Under the pieces are notes generated by a model. That model made no database searches, was not told the origin of the DNA, and saw nothing but the letters and a program-made list of their open reading frames with translations. This document shows positions 26,759 to 35,339 of a stretch of DNA of 64,000 bases, one piece after another (within the stretch, counting starts at the first letter, position 1; the number at the start of each line of letters is the position of its first letter). Source of the stretch: Pseudorhodobacter wandonensis (lineage in GTDB: Bacteria > Pseudomonadota > Alphaproteobacteria > Rhodobacterales > Rhodobacteraceae); NCBI RefSeq assembly GCF_001202035.1, contig NZ_LGHT01000015.1, positions 24,575 through 88,574 of the forward strand, read 5' to 3'. The position numbers and the translations under genes are program-made.

Positions 26759-28336
26759 TTAATACCCCAAGGCACAGCCGTCTTTGCGCGGGTCTGAGGC
26801 GCCTTCGAGCAGGCCTTCGGCGTGGATTTTGATGGCTTGCGAGCCGCCAAGCGGCACCACCGGGATTTTGACATCATGGCCACGTGCCGCCAGATCGGCG
26901 CGAACTGCGTCGGAATAGCCGCGCTCGACCTCCATCCCTTCGGCACCCGAAAAGCCGCGCGGGGCGTCCATCGCGGATTGCGGATCCATGCCGAAATCCT
27001 TGATATTTGAGACAAAGCGCGCGTGACCACAGGGTTGATAGGCGCCGCCCATCACGCCGAAAGGCATGGTGACACGGCCGTTTTCCACGATCATGCCGGG
27101 GATGATGGTGTGCATCGGTCGCTTGCCGCCGCCAGCCTCATTCGGGTGGCCTTGTTGCAAGGTGAAGCCTGCGCCGCGATTCTGGAAATTGATCCCGAAC
27201 CTATCCGAGGCAAGGCAGGCGCCGAAGCTGTGGTAAACGGAATAGATCAGCGAGACGGCCATACGGTCTTTATCAACCACGGTGATATAGATCGTGTCTT
27301 TGTGCACCGATTCGGTCAGCGGGGCCGCGCTTGGCATGGCGCGTTTGGGGTTGATCAGGGCGGCGAGTTTTGCGGCGGTGTGCGGGTTGAGCATATGGTC
27401 CAGCCGCTTGGTGTGATCGGGATCAGCGATAAAACGGTTGCGGGCATCATAGGCGAGCTTGGTCGCTTCGGCCTCAATATGGGCGCGGTCCGCGCCGAAG
27501 GGGTCCATCGAGGCGATGTCGAAATGCGACAGGATTTCGAGGAGGAGGATCGCCGTAGCACCTTGGCCGTTTGGCGGATGTTCATAAAGATCAACGCCTT
27601 TGTAGGGGCCGGACACGGGGTTGACGTACTCACATTTGGTGGCGGCAAAATCATCCAAAGTGTGGGTGCCGCCCAGCGCATTCAGCGAGGCGACCATGTC
27701 TTGCGCGACTTCACCCTCATAAAAACCGGCGCGGCCTTGGGCTGCGATTTTGCGCAGCACCTCGGCTTGACCGGGGGCGCGGAAGATTTGACCCAAGGTC
27801 AGCGCCTTGTTGTTCAAAAGAAGGGTATCGCGGGCGCGGCCTTGCAGCAGATGTTCGGCCTCGGCCCAATCTTTGGCAACGCGGGGGGCGACGGGCACGC
27901 CTTCATCAGCGTAGCGGATCGCCGGGGCGAGCGTTTCGGCCAGAGACATGCGGCCCCAATCGGCGGAAAGTTGGCAAAACGCATCAACCGCACCGGGGAT
28001 TGTAACCGCCTCGGGCGCATAGAGTGGCATCGCCGTTAGGCCACGCGCGCGCAGGGCATTGGCATCCAACCCCTTGGGTGCACGGCCCGAACCGTTCAGC
28101 GCATGAACGTCTTTGGTGCCTGCAGGTTTGAACAACACAAAGCAATCCCCACCGATACCGGTCATCTGGGGTTCACAAAAGCCAAGCAAAACGGCGCCGG
28201 CGATGGCCGCATCAACCGCGTTGCCACCAGCCTTTAGCACATCGATCGCAGTATTTGCCGCAAGCGGGTGGGACGTAGCACACATGCCATTGGCAGCGTA
28301 GACAGCAGAACGGCCCGGCATTTGAAAATCACGCAT
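26759..28336 (-). CDS. Gamma-glutamyltransferase family protein
   Basis: Ntn-hydrolase precursor of 525 residues that should self-cleave into two subunits. The probable nucleophile is T348 in HKDTIYITVVDKDRMAVS, followed by the GGT-like small subunit with MHTIIPGMI and FGVMGGAYQPCGH (seen). No signal peptide is visible, so the enzyme is predicted to be cytoplasmic, like YwrD-type members rather than periplasmic glutathione GGTs. Substrate is uncertain: gamma-glutamyl amides, glutathione or an acylase role. The start at 28336 has GAGGAC upstream. Confidence 0.88.
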   Translation of the reverse strand: MRDFQMPGRSAVYAANGMCATSHPLAANTAIDVLKAGGNAVDAAIAGAVLLGFCEPQMTGIGGDCFVLFKPAGTKDVHALNGSGRAPKGLDANALRARGLTAMPLYAPEAVTIPGAVDAFCQLSADWGRMSLAETLAPAIRYADEGVPVAPRVAKDWAEAEHLLQGRARDTLLLNNKALTLGQIFRAPGQAEVLRKIAAQGRAGFYEGEVAQDMVASLNALGGTHTLDDFAATKCEYVNPVSGPYKGVDLYEHPPNGQGATAILLLEILSHFDIASMDPFGADRAHIEAEATKLAYDARNRFIADPDHTKRLDHMLNPHTAAKLAALINPKRAMPSAAPLTESVHKDTIYITVVDKDRMAVSLIYSVYHSFGACLASDRFGINFQNRGAGFTLQQGHPNEAGGGKRPMHTIIPGMIVENGRVTMPFGVMGGAYQPCGHARFVSNIKDFGMDPQSAMDAPRGFSGAEGMEVERGYSDAVRADLAARGHDVKIPVVPLGGSQAIKIHAEGLLEGASDPRKDGCALGY

Positions 28337-28595
28337 GTCATGTCCTCAGATTGGTTTTGCGAAGTTAATCTGAAAAATGCGTCGGCTGGAACCGGTATTT
28401 TGCGCCGTCCGGCTTTGTTTGAACAAGCCAGAGAACGCGAAGAGAAGGCCTCGGCACGGCGGATAATCTGGGGGCAATGACCACCGCGCCGAGGGAGTTT
28501 ATTTGCAGCTGCGACCCTAACTTAGGGGCCGAAGATGTCTGTGTCAGGGGGAAATTCACGTGCGGCGCGTCATGCAACGGGCCCAGGCCAGGCAT

Positions 28596-29039
28596 TCAAA
28601 ACAGGTCTGCTGCGGTGACAGCGCCGGGCAGAACAAACGAAAGGTGATTGGTCGATTGCAGGCGTCGATAGGTAAGATCCTTGACAAGGGTGCGAATGAG
28701 GTACCACCCAAACCCGCCCTCGGGCAAATCCGCGGTTGTGTCAATGGGCGGGAGCTTGCCTTGTGGCAACTGCTCTTGCGGGAAAGCACGCCCCTGATCG
28801 GTGACGACAACCTCTACCCCTGCGCCCAAGTCGCACAGGGCAATCGAGATGCTTCCCTTTTGTTCGGAATAGGCATGTTCGACGATATTATTCAAAACCT
28901 CTGCCAAAACGATTTCTGCCGTGCCGCGTGCGCATTCATCCAAATCGCGCATAGCCGAGCACGCCAACAAGCACGCCAAACCATGCCGAACCTCAATAGG
29001 GCTGCTTTCTATCGTAAAATACATCGGCTGCCTTTTCAT
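28596..29039 (-). CDS. Anti-sigma-kinase-like ATP-binding protein (RsbW-type)
   Basis: A 147-residue HATPase_c_2 protein with the GHKL N-box LAEVLNNIVEHAY, the G1 box VVTDQGRAFP and the G2 box EGGFGWYLIRTLV (seen). RsbW/SpoIIAB-like kinases bind a sigma factor or phosphorylate a STAS partner (established). The STAS gene lies 9 nt upstream in the same operon, which strongly suggests such a pair. No sigma factor or PP2C phosphatase gene is adjacent, so the controlled process is unknown. Confidence 0.87.
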   Translation of the reverse strand: MKRQPMYFTIESSPIEVRHGLACLLACSAMRDLDECARGTAEIVLAEVLNNIVEHAYSEQKGSISIALCDLGAGVEVVVTDQGRAFPQEQLPQGKLPPIDTTADLPEGGFGWYLIRTLVKDLTYRRLQSTNHLSFVLPGAVTAADLF

Positions 29040-29048
29040 ACTGCTACC

Positions 29049-29384
29049 CTAGCTTGCCTGTCGCAGGCCCCCGGGCATTGTGGAATGAATGGTGAAAACG
29101 GTATCCATCCGGGTTAGGCGAAACACCTTGGCCACGGTGGGCGTCAGGCCAAACAGGTCAAGCTTGCGATCCGGCCCCAAAAGCTTCATCACCCCGACGA
29201 CCGCCCCCAAACCAGAGCTGTCCAGAAAGGCGACCTGCGACAGATCGAGCAAAACGCGGTCGGACGGGGTTTGCGCAACCTCGCGCATACGTTCCTTGAA
29301 TTGGATCGCACCGGCGGCATCGATACGATCTTCGTTAACGGTAACAACCAGATAGGCATTTTGAACGTTTGCAGACAGGTTCAT
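29049..29384 (-). CDS. STAS-domain anti-sigma-factor antagonist (RsbV-type)
   Basis: A 111-residue STAS protein with the phosphorylatable serine in the signature FLDSSGLGAVVG (seen). Partner-switching antagonists of this type are inactivated by phosphorylation from the cognate kinase, here the next gene. The ATG at 29384 has AAAGGAG upstream; an in-frame TTG at 29405 is less likely. It is divergent from the thiolase gene across 87 nt. Confidence 0.9.
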   Translation of the reverse strand: MNLSANVQNAYLVVTVNEDRIDAAGAIQFKERMREVAQTPSDRVLLDLSQVAFLDSSGLGAVVGVMKLLGPDRKLDLFGLTPTVAKVFRLTRMDTVFTIHSTMPGGLRQAS

Positions 29385-29471
29385 CCTGAGCACTCCTTTC
29401 GTCAATCAGAGCTTGCAGCCTATGCCCCAGTGGTTAGCATTCGGTAACCGAAACCCGAATGTGGGGGCAAA

Positions 29472-30659
29472 ATGCATAAAGTTGTTATCTCTGGCGCCGC
29501 GCGTACGGCGATGGGCGGATTTCAGGGCGCTTTTTCGGGGGTACCTGCCGCCAAGCTGGGCGGAGCGGCGATTCGTGCAGCTTTGGGCGGATGCAGCCCA
29601 GTGCTTGTCGAAGAGCTGCTGATGGGCTGTGTGCTGCCCGCGGGCCAAGGCCAAGCACCGGCGCGGCAGGCAGGCTTTGCTGCCGGCCTTTCCGATGCGG
29701 TGCCCGCAACCACGTTGAACAAGATGTGTGGCTCCGGGATGAAAGCGGCGATGATGGCGCATGACCAGATTGCGCTGGGGCAGTCCAAAATCATGCTGGC
29801 CGGAGGTATGGAAAGCATGACCGAGGCGCCGTATCTGCTGCCAAAAATGCGCGGCGGGGCACGGCTGGGGCATGCGGTGGCCCTGGACCACATGTTCCTC
29901 GACGGGCTTGAGGACGCCTATACCCGCGACAGCAATGGCGGTGCCCGCCTGATGGGCAGCTTTGCCGAAGATTGCGCGCAGGACTTTGGTTTTAGCCGCG
30001 CCGATCAGGATGCCTATGCGCTGGCATCTTTGACACGGGCGCTGGCGGCGCAGGCCTCGGGGGCATTTGCCGCCGAAATTGCGCCAATGACGGTATCCAC
30101 CCGCAAAGGCGACATAACGGTAGCCAGCGATGAACAGCCCGCCCAGGCACGCCCTGAAAAAATCCCCGGCCTGAAACCCGCCTTTCGCCAAGGCGGCACC
30201 ATCACTGCGGCCAATGCGTCCTCAATCTCGGACGGCGCGGCGGCTTTGCTCATGGCGTCAGAAGGAGCCGCCAAAACCCACAACCTGCCCATCCGCGCCT
30301 ATGTTTGCGGTCATGCCAGCCATGCTCAGGCCCCCGCCTTGTTCCCCACTGCACCCGCACCCGCCGCGCGCAAGCTGCTGGAACAGCTGGGCTGGACCAC
30401 AAGCGATGTAGACCTATGGGAGGTAAACGAAGCCTTCGCCGTCGTTCCCATGGCCTTTATGCGCGACCTCAACATCCCGCATGAAAAAATGAACGTAAAC
30501 GGTGGCGCATGCGCCTTGGGTCACCCAATCGGCGCATCCGGTGCGCGGATCATCGTGACCCTATTGCACGCCCTCGAATTCCATAACCTCAAACGCGGCA
30601 TCGCCGCCATTTGCATCGGCGGCGGCGAGGCTACAGCAATCGCGATTGAGCGCCCATAG
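29472..30659 (+). CDS. Thiolase (acetyl-CoA C-acyltransferase family)
   Basis: A 395-residue thiolase. The acyl-accepting cysteine is C86 in NKMCGSGMKA. The catalytic histidine region is EVNEAFAVVP and GGACALGHPIGASGAR, and the second cysteine is in AICIGGGEATA (seen). It condenses two acetyl-CoA or cleaves acetoacetyl-CoA, depending on context. It stands alone here, unlinked to phaB, so its role (acetoacetyl-CoA formation or beta-oxidation) is open. A hairpin repeat follows. Confidence 0.92.
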   Translation: MHKVVISGAARTAMGGFQGAFSGVPAAKLGGAAIRAALGGCSPVLVEELLMGCVLPAGQGQAPARQAGFAAGLSDAVPATTLNKMCGSGMKAAMMAHDQIALGQSKIMLAGGMESMTEAPYLLPKMRGGARLGHAVALDHMFLDGLEDAYTRDSNGGARLMGSFAEDCAQDFGFSRADQDAYALASLTRALAAQASGAFAAEIAPMTVSTRKGDITVASDEQPAQARPEKIPGLKPAFRQGGTITAANASSISDGAAALLMASEGAAKTHNLPIRAYVCGHASHAQAPALFPTAPAPAARKLLEQLGWTTSDVDLWEVNEAFAVVPMAFMRDLNIPHEKMNVNGGACALGHPIGASGARIIVTLLHALEFHNLKRGIAAICIGGGEATAIAIERP

Positions 30660-30678
30660 CCCTCTTGCCTAATCATCT

Positions 30679-30722
30679 ATCCCCAAATATCCCACGGGGG
30701 TCCGGGGGTGTGAAACCCCCGG
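30679..30722 (-). repeat. Dispersed hairpin repeat, copy 3 (inverted)
   Basis: On the minus strand: hairpin CCGGGGGT-TTCAC-ACCCCCGG, then tail ACCCCCGTGGGATATTTGGG. It has the same layout as copies at 17389 and 26701 but in opposite orientation. It lies between the thiolase and fRMsr genes. Confidence 0.75.
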
Positions 30723-30744
30723 CTCTTACCCAAAAGGCCGCCTA

Positions 30745-31200
30745 ATGCCCGATTACGCCCAGCTTTCTCAAACCCTCCACGCGCTTTGCACGGGCGAAAC
30801 CGATAGCGTTGCTCTTATGGCCACTATCGCCTGCGAATTGCACCATGCGCATGACCTGTCGGATTGGACCGGCTTTTACCGCGTCACCGCGCCTGAAACC
30901 CTCAAGATCGGCCCTTATCAAGGCGGGCACGGCTGCTTGGTCATTCCGTTTTCGCGCGGGGTTTGCGGGGCTGCGGCGCGTACAGGGCAGCCGCAATTGG
31001 TGCCGGATGTCGATGCCTTTCCGGGCCATATCGCCTGCGCGTCCTCTACCCGCTCGGAATTGGTCCTGCCAGTTTGGAACGGAGAGGGCCAGTTGTTAGG
31101 CGTGCTTGATCTCGACAGCAACACCCCCGATGCTTTTACCGAAACCGATGTGACCGAACTGACCCGTCTTATGGCAGATCTGTTCAAGGCCGCGACATAA
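30745..31200 (+). CDS. msrC: Free methionine-(R)-sulfoxide reductase (GAF domain)
   Basis: A 151-residue single GAF-domain enzyme that reduces free L-methionine-(R)-sulfoxide. The three conserved cysteines are C64 (HGCLVIPF), C74 (GVCGAAA) and C98 (GHIACAS), with the 10/24 spacing of characterised fRMsr enzymes. The substrate-pocket segments PDVDAFPGH and SELVLPV are also visible. Electrons would come from thioredoxin. A non-enzymatic GAF sensor is unlikely given the full cysteine set. Confidence 0.92.
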   Translation: MPDYAQLSQTLHALCTGETDSVALMATIACELHHAHDLSDWTGFYRVTAPETLKIGPYQGGHGCLVIPFSRGVCGAAARTGQPQLVPDVDAFPGHIACASSTRSELVLPVWNGEGQLLGVLDLDSNTPDAFTETDVTELTRLMADLFKAAT

Positions 31201-31232
31201 GGTAGGGCGGGACTCAAAACGCCGGAGTTCAC

Positions 31233-31592
31233 ATGCTTATTGCCCTTCACCATATCCAACTCGCCATGCCCCAAGGGGGCGAGCCTCAGGCCGTGGCGTT
31301 TTACGCGGGCATCCTTGGCATGACGCAGGTGCCCAAACCTGCGGTGCTGGCCGGGCGGGGTGGAGTTTGGTTCACAGCAGGGCCGATCCGCCTGCATCTG
31401 GGCGTAGAAACCCCCTTTACCCCTGCCCGCAAGGCCCATCCGGCATTTGAGGTGCCGAACCTCGACTTGGTGATCAAACATCTAAAGACGGCAGGTATTG
31501 AAACGAAAGCCGATCAAGACCTACCCGATATCCGCCGCATCTATATCAACGACCCCTTTGGCAACCGTATCGAACTGCTGCAACGCCTGTAG
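31233..31592 (+). CDS. VOC-family (glyoxalase-like) protein
   Basis: A 119-residue vicinal-oxygen-chelate fold protein. Two beta-alpha-beta-beta-beta modules are seen, with possible metal ligands H7 (ALHHIQLAM), H59-equivalent in IRLHLGV and E in RIELLQRL. GFG-like IYINDPFGNRIELL at the end is typical. Function could be glyoxalase, dioxygenase or antibiotic-binding; none can be chosen. The gene lies 32 nt after msrC on the same strand. Confidence 0.8.
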   Translation: MLIALHHIQLAMPQGGEPQAVAFYAGILGMTQVPKPAVLAGRGGVWFTAGPIRLHLGVETPFTPARKAHPAFEVPNLDLVIKHLKTAGIETKADQDLPDIRRIYINDPFGNRIELLQRL

Positions 31593-31610
31593 GTCGGGGT
31601 TCACCCCGAC
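31593..31610 (+). repeat. Hairpin after the VOC gene
   Basis: GTCGGGG-TTCA-CCCCGAC, a 7-bp stem immediately downstream of the VOC stop codon. No T-run follows, so intrinsic termination is doubtful. Confidence 0.55.
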
Positions 31611-31641
31611 TCGTCGAATACCGGCACCTCCAACGGCTACA

Positions 31642-31689
31642 TCAGCCCGCTTGCTTCAGCCCCGCTTGCTTCAGCCCCACTTGCTTCAG
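31642..31689 (+). repeat. Short tandem repeat, about 3 units of 14-15 bp
   Basis: Units TCAGCCCGCTTGCT, TCAGCCCCGCTTGCT and TCAGCCCCACTTGCT, then TCAG. It lies in the 134-nt gap before rluA. Confidence 0.85.
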
Positions 31690-31726
31690 ATTGTCTGTCG
31701 CCGCCATTTGCGTTATGGGCCACAGG

Positions 31727-32377
31727 ATGACCGAATTTATCTATACCCCCCCCAACGCGCCCCTTGTCGTGCTGTATTCCGACGATCACATCGTGGTCGC
31801 CGACAAGCCGTCCGGCTTGCTTTCTGTGCCCGGCAAGGGTGAGGACCGCGATGACTGCTTTATCAACCGCCTGCGCGACGTATTCCCCGATATCCTGCTG
31901 GTGCACCGGCTGGATCTGGATACTTCGGGCGTGATGATCTTTGGCCGCAACAAGGCCGCGCAAGGGTTTCTGGGGCAGCAATTCGAGAAACGGCTGACCA
32001 AGAAAATCTATCTCGCGCGGGTGTGGGGCGAGGTCGCGGAAAATGCGGGCAGAGTAGACCTGCCGCTGGTCGTGGACTGGCCGAACCGGCCGCGCCAGCA
32101 TGTGAATTTTGAAACCGGCAAGCCCTCGGTCACCGACTGGCGGGTTTTGAAACGCGGCGGCGGTGAGACGCGGATGAAGCTGACCCCGCTAACAGGGCGG
32201 AGCCATCAATTGCGGGTTCATATGCAGTCGATCGGGCATGTGATTCTGGGCGACCCTTTGTATGCTGACGGGCCCGCGCGGGATTTTGAGCGCTTGATGC
32301 TGCACGCCGACAGCCTGAAAATCCGCCACCCCGAAAGCGGCGCCGCGATGAGCTTTTCGGCCGCTTGTCCATTTTGA
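31727..32377 (+). CDS. rluA: RluA-family pseudouridine synthase
   Basis: A 216-residue pseudouridine synthase with the catalytic aspartate D63 in VHRLDLDTSGVM, and conserved KKIYLARVWG and LTGRSHQLRVHM (seen). There is no N-terminal S4 domain, which fits RluA (dual 23S rRNA U746/tRNA U32) rather than RluC or RluD. The ATG at 31727 follows ACAGG; a 12-residue upstream extension is possible but lies near the tandem repeat. Confidence 0.9.
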   Translation: MTEFIYTPPNAPLVVLYSDDHIVVADKPSGLLSVPGKGEDRDDCFINRLRDVFPDILLVHRLDLDTSGVMIFGRNKAAQGFLGQQFEKRLTKKIYLARVWGEVAENAGRVDLPLVVDWPNRPRQHVNFETGKPSVTDWRVLKRGGGETRMKLTPLTGRSHQLRVHMQSIGHVILGDPLYADGPARDFERLMLHADSLKIRHPESGAAMSFSAACPF

Positions 32378-32386
32378 TAGCGGGAA

Positions 32387-32460
32387 TGACCGCGCGCGGA
32401 CAACAATTCAAACCATTGATTTATAATGGTTTTCGTGTTTTTATTTACGTGATGTTAAGG
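32387..32460 (+). repeat. Composite intergenic element, copy B
   Basis: TGACCGCGCGCGGACA at 32387-32402, then a hairpin AAACCATT/AATGGTTT with a T-rich tail, then TTTACGTGATGTTAAGG at 32444-32460. The 16-mer is identical to copy A (19316) and the distance to the CtrA-like box is identical (41 nt). It lies after rluA, between convergent genes, as copy A lies after dat. Confidence 0.75.
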
Positions 32461-32523
32461 TTTGGCGCCGCAATTGCCGCTTGGCGCGCGTGTAAAGCAC
32501 CGTGATCTGACAATGTAGGCGAT

Positions 32524-32558
32524 GCGGCCTTTGCATGCATGCGCAAAGGCCGCTTTTT
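32524..32558 (+). terminator. Rho-independent terminator between rluA and the aldehyde dehydrogenase gene
   Basis: An 11-bp stem GCGGCCTTTGC/GCAAAGGCCGC with loop ATGCATGC and TTTTT on the plus strand. It ends 7 nt before the convergent aldehyde dehydrogenase stop, so it may act in both directions. Confidence 0.9.
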
Positions 32559-32565
32559 AAGGTGT

Positions 32566-34089
32566 TTAGAAGAAGCCCAGTTTATTCGGGCTATAGCTGA
32601 CCAACAAGTTCTTGGTTTGCTGGTAGTGGTCCAGCATCATCTTATGGTTTTCACGACCAATCCCCGACTGCTTATAGCCGCCAAAGGCTGCGTGGGCTGG
32701 ATAGGCGTGGTAGTTGTTCACCCAGACGCGGCCCGCCTCAATAGCGCGGCCAAAGCGGTAGCAGGTGTTCATGTCACGCGACCAGACGCCAGCACCAAGG
32801 CCATACATCGTGTCATTCGCAATTTCCAAAGCTTCGGCCTCATCCTTGAATGTCGTGACCGAAACGACCGGGCCAAAGATTTCCTCTTGGAAAACCCGCA
32901 TCTTGTTGTGACCTTTGAGGATGGTCGGCTGGATGTAGTTGCCGCCCGCCAGTTCGCCGTTGAACCGTGCGGCATCGCCACCAGCAAGCACCTCTGCGCC
33001 TTCTTCGCGACCGATGGTGAAATAGCCCATAATTTTATCGTGTTGGGCCTTGCTGACTTGCGCACCGACCATGGTCTGAGGGTCGCGCGGGTCGCCGTGC
33101 TTGATCGCGGCCACACGTTTGATACAGCGCGCGATGAACTCTTCGTAGATGTCTTCTTGGATCAGCGCACGGGATGGGCAGGTGCAGACTTCGCCTTGGT
33201 TAAAGGCAAACAAAACAAAGCCTTCGACGGCTTTGTCCAAAAACGCGTCATCCTTTGCCATCACGTCGGAAAAGAAGATGTTTGGCGACTTGCCACCCAG
33301 TTCAAGCGTGACAGGGATAAGGTTCCTGGTCGCTGCCTCCATGATTTTGCGGCCTGTGGCTGTGGACCCCGTAAAGGCGATTTTTGCGATGCGCGAGGAA
33401 CTGGCAAGGGCTGCGCCAACCTCTCCACCAAAGCCGTTGACGATGTTTAGCGTGCCTGCCGGCAGCAAGTCGTTGATCAATTCTGCGAAAACCATGATCG
33501 CGGCGGGCGTTTGCTCGGCCGGTTTCATGACGATGCAATTGCCTGCAGCCAAAGCCGGCGCCAGTTTCCATGCCGCCATCAGCAGCGAAAAGTTCCAAGG
33601 AATGATCTGGCCGACAACGCCCAAAGGTTCGTGGTAGTGATAGGCGATGGTGTCATTGTCGATCTCGCTCATGTTGCCTTCTTGCGCCCGCAGGACACCG
33701 GCAAAATAGCGGAAGTGGTCGGCGCACAGTGGCACGTCAGCGTTCATTGTTTCGCGGATTGGTTTGCCATTGTCCCATGTCTCGGCCGTTGCCAAGAGTT
33801 CTAGGTTCGCCTCAATCCGGTCGGCAATTTTAAGCAAGATATTCGCGCGTTCGGTTGCAGAGGTTTTGCCCCAAGCCGCTTTGGCAGCGTGGGCTGCATC
33901 AAGTGCCAGTTCGATATCGGCGGCATCCGACCGCGCACATTCGTTGATCATGCCGCCTGTGATCGGGGTCACGTTTTCAAAGTATTTGCCGTTGACGGGT
34001 GGCACAAACGCACCGCCGATAAAGTTGTCATAGCGCAGTTTGAAGGGCGAGGTGTATGTGCCTGCCTCTGTGTGGGTCATATCGTTCAT
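32566..34089 (-). CDS. NAD-dependent aldehyde dehydrogenase (AcoD/ExaC type)
   Basis: A 507-residue aldehyde dehydrogenase. Seen are the Rossmann/oxyanion segments [23 protein letters not shown], the general base in [10 protein letters not shown], and the catalytic cysteine in [12 protein letters not shown], the sequence typical of the acetaldehyde (AcoD, AldB, ExaC) group. The start at 34089 has AGGAGGAATTCAG upstream. The GAF-Fis regulator gene is 131 nt upstream on the same strand with a 26-bp palindrome between, so alcohol/acetaldehyde-responsive control is inferred. Confidence 0.93.
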   Translation of the reverse strand: MNDMTHTEAGTYTSPFKLRYDNFIGGAFVPPVNGKYFENVTPITGGMINECARSDAADIELALDAAHAAKAAWGKTSATERANILLKIADRIEANLELLATAETWDNGKPIRETMNADVPLCADHFRYFAGVLRAQEGNMSEIDNDTIAYHYHEPLGVVGQIIPWNFSLLMAAWKLAPALAAGNCIVMKPAEQTPAAIMVFAELINDLLPAGTLNIVNGFGGEVGAALASSSRIAKIAFTGSTATGRKIMEAATRNLIPVTLELGGKSPNIFFSDVMAKDDAFLDKAVEGFVLFAFNQGEVCTCPSRALIQEDIYEEFIARCIKRVAAIKHGDPRDPQTMVGAQVSKAQHDKIMGYFTIGREEGAEVLAGGDAARFNGELAGGNYIQPTILKGHNKMRVFQEEIFGPVVSVTTFKDEAEALEIANDTMYGLGAGVWSRDMNTCYRFGRAIEAGRVWVNNYHAYPAHAAFGGYKQSGIGRENHKMMLDHYQQTKNLLVSYSPNKLGFF

Positions 34090-34190
34090 CTGAATTCCTC
34101 CTTTTGCAATCCGGCTTCTCCTCCCGGATTGCAAAGACTATGACGAACGCAGGATGCGCTGTCTTGAGGAGGCAAGGCGTCAGCGGGTTG

Positions 34191-34216
34191 AAACTGTCTC
34201 AGCCCTGAGACAGTTT
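34191..34216. promoter_or_regulatory. 26-bp perfect palindrome, probable operator of the aldehyde dehydrogenase gene
   Basis: AAACTGTCTCAG-CC-CTGAGACAGTTT: 12-bp arms with a 2-nt centre. It lies 102 nt upstream of the aldehyde dehydrogenase start and 4 nt after the regulator stop. Dyad shape and place suggest a binding site for the adjacent Fis-type regulator. A hairpin terminator for the regulator gene is an alternative. Confidence 0.7.
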
Positions 34217-34219
34217 TCC

Positions 34220-35176
34220 CTAACTATCGTCCAGTCCAAGCCGCTTCATGCGCCGATAGAGCGTCGCACGCCCTATCCCAAGCTGACGCGCGGCCTGTGA
34301 AACATTGTTTCCGGCCCGCGCCAAGGCACGAATCACTGCGGCCTTTTCGGCTTTCTCAAAGCCGGTTGGTCCATCTTCGCGCCCCAATATGTCGGCCGCG
34401 GGGCGGGCTATCAAATCACCGGAGCGTGGCAGCCCAAAGACGCGGCGGGCCTTGCGGGTGGCCCCTATGACCAGATCATTTTCGTTGATCGCCAGCAGGG
34501 TTGCGGCATCGTCATCACTTTCGGCCACAATTATCCTTGCGGATGCGTAGGCGGCCCTGAAATTGGCAGCTTCTATTGCGCGGGCGGTTTGTGCCACTTG
34601 GGCAGCGATCAGACGGTTAAACGCCTCGGTTTGATCTGCGCGTGCCGAGGATAAATCAAGCGCCGCCACAAGTTGCCCGTTGCTGCCATAAATCGGTGCG
34701 TCGATGCAGCTCATGCCCGTGTTGCGTGTATAGAAATGTTCGTCTTGATGAATGATTACATGACGTTGTTCTGTCAGGCAGGTGCCAATTCCGTTGGTGC
34801 CTTCTTTCTCCTCGCTCCAGTCGGCGCCTGTCGTCAGGCCCCAACCTTCAAATGCCAAAGCGTCGGCATCAGATAGTCTTTGGTCCAAAATTATGCCGTC
34901 AGTATCTGTTAGGAAAACTGCGCAGCCGGATTGCCCGACCAATGAGAATAAGGCATCCAAGCGCGGGCGTGCGACGATCATGAATTTTTCGAGCGCCTCG
35001 ACGCGGGATTGAAGGCTTTTTTGTTCAATGCGGTCAGGCGCGCGGCGTTCGTCCGGATTTAGCTTGTGCTTGAGTGCCGAGCGATGCCAGCTGGCCGCCA
35101 CCCGCGACTTTGCCGCAGCCGAAGTAGACTGCGTTACCTCTAGTACAATGTCAGCATGCGATGCCTTTGATGTCAT
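34220..35176 (-). CDS. GAF-Fis transcriptional regulator (AcoR-like, lacks AAA+ domain)
   Basis: A 318-residue regulator with an N-terminal AcoR-like segment (VAASWHRSALKHKLNPDERR), a GAF domain at about 60-200 (GQSGCAVFLTDTDGIILDQR, EGTNGIGTCLTEQRHV, GMSCIDAPIYGSNGQLVAAL) and a C-terminal Fis helix-turn-helix (NVSQAARQLGIGRATLYRRM). The sigma54-activating AAA+ module normally between GAF and HTH is missing (no GAFTGA or Walker motifs seen), so it should act on sigma70-type promoters. It probably controls the aldehyde dehydrogenase gene downstream. Confidence 0.88.
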   Translation of the reverse strand: MTSKASHADIVLEVTQSTSAAAKSRVAASWHRSALKHKLNPDERRAPDRIEQKSLQSRVEALEKFMIVARPRLDALFSLVGQSGCAVFLTDTDGIILDQRLSDADALAFEGWGLTTGADWSEEKEGTNGIGTCLTEQRHVIIHQDEHFYTRNTGMSCIDAPIYGSNGQLVAALDLSSARADQTEAFNRLIAAQVAQTARAIEAANFRAAYASARIIVAESDDDAATLLAINENDLVIGATRKARRVFGLPRSGDLIARPAADILGREDGPTGFEKAEKAAVIRALARAGNNVSQAARQLGIGRATLYRRMKRLGLDDS

Positions 35177-35339
35177 CTTGACCTCCCTAGAAGATCATTA
35201 AGACGGGTCGATCCGGTTTTGTCGATCATTCATCTTGGCGCAGCGACTTATTGACCTGCAGGGAGGTGTAGCCTGCCGAGGCGCAATTCAGCCCCGCCCG
35301 GCATAGGTTGTTTTTTGGGACGCCCAGACAAGGCCTTTG

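Noticed and set aside
27023..28039. Plus-strand open frame of 338 codons inside the gamma-glutamyltransferase gene
   Set aside because: Antisense to a clear Ntn-hydrolase; glycine- and histidine-rich translation without motifs.
28365..28595. 76-codon minus-strand frame starting one base after the RsbW-like gene stop
   Set aside because: The TGAATG junction suggested coupling, but the translation has no recognisable family, no convincing secondary structure and no own ribosome-binding site.
32539..33450. Plus-strand open frame of 303 codons opposite the aldehyde dehydrogenase
   Set aside because: Mirror frame of a high-confidence enzyme gene and overlaps the terminator at 32524-32558.
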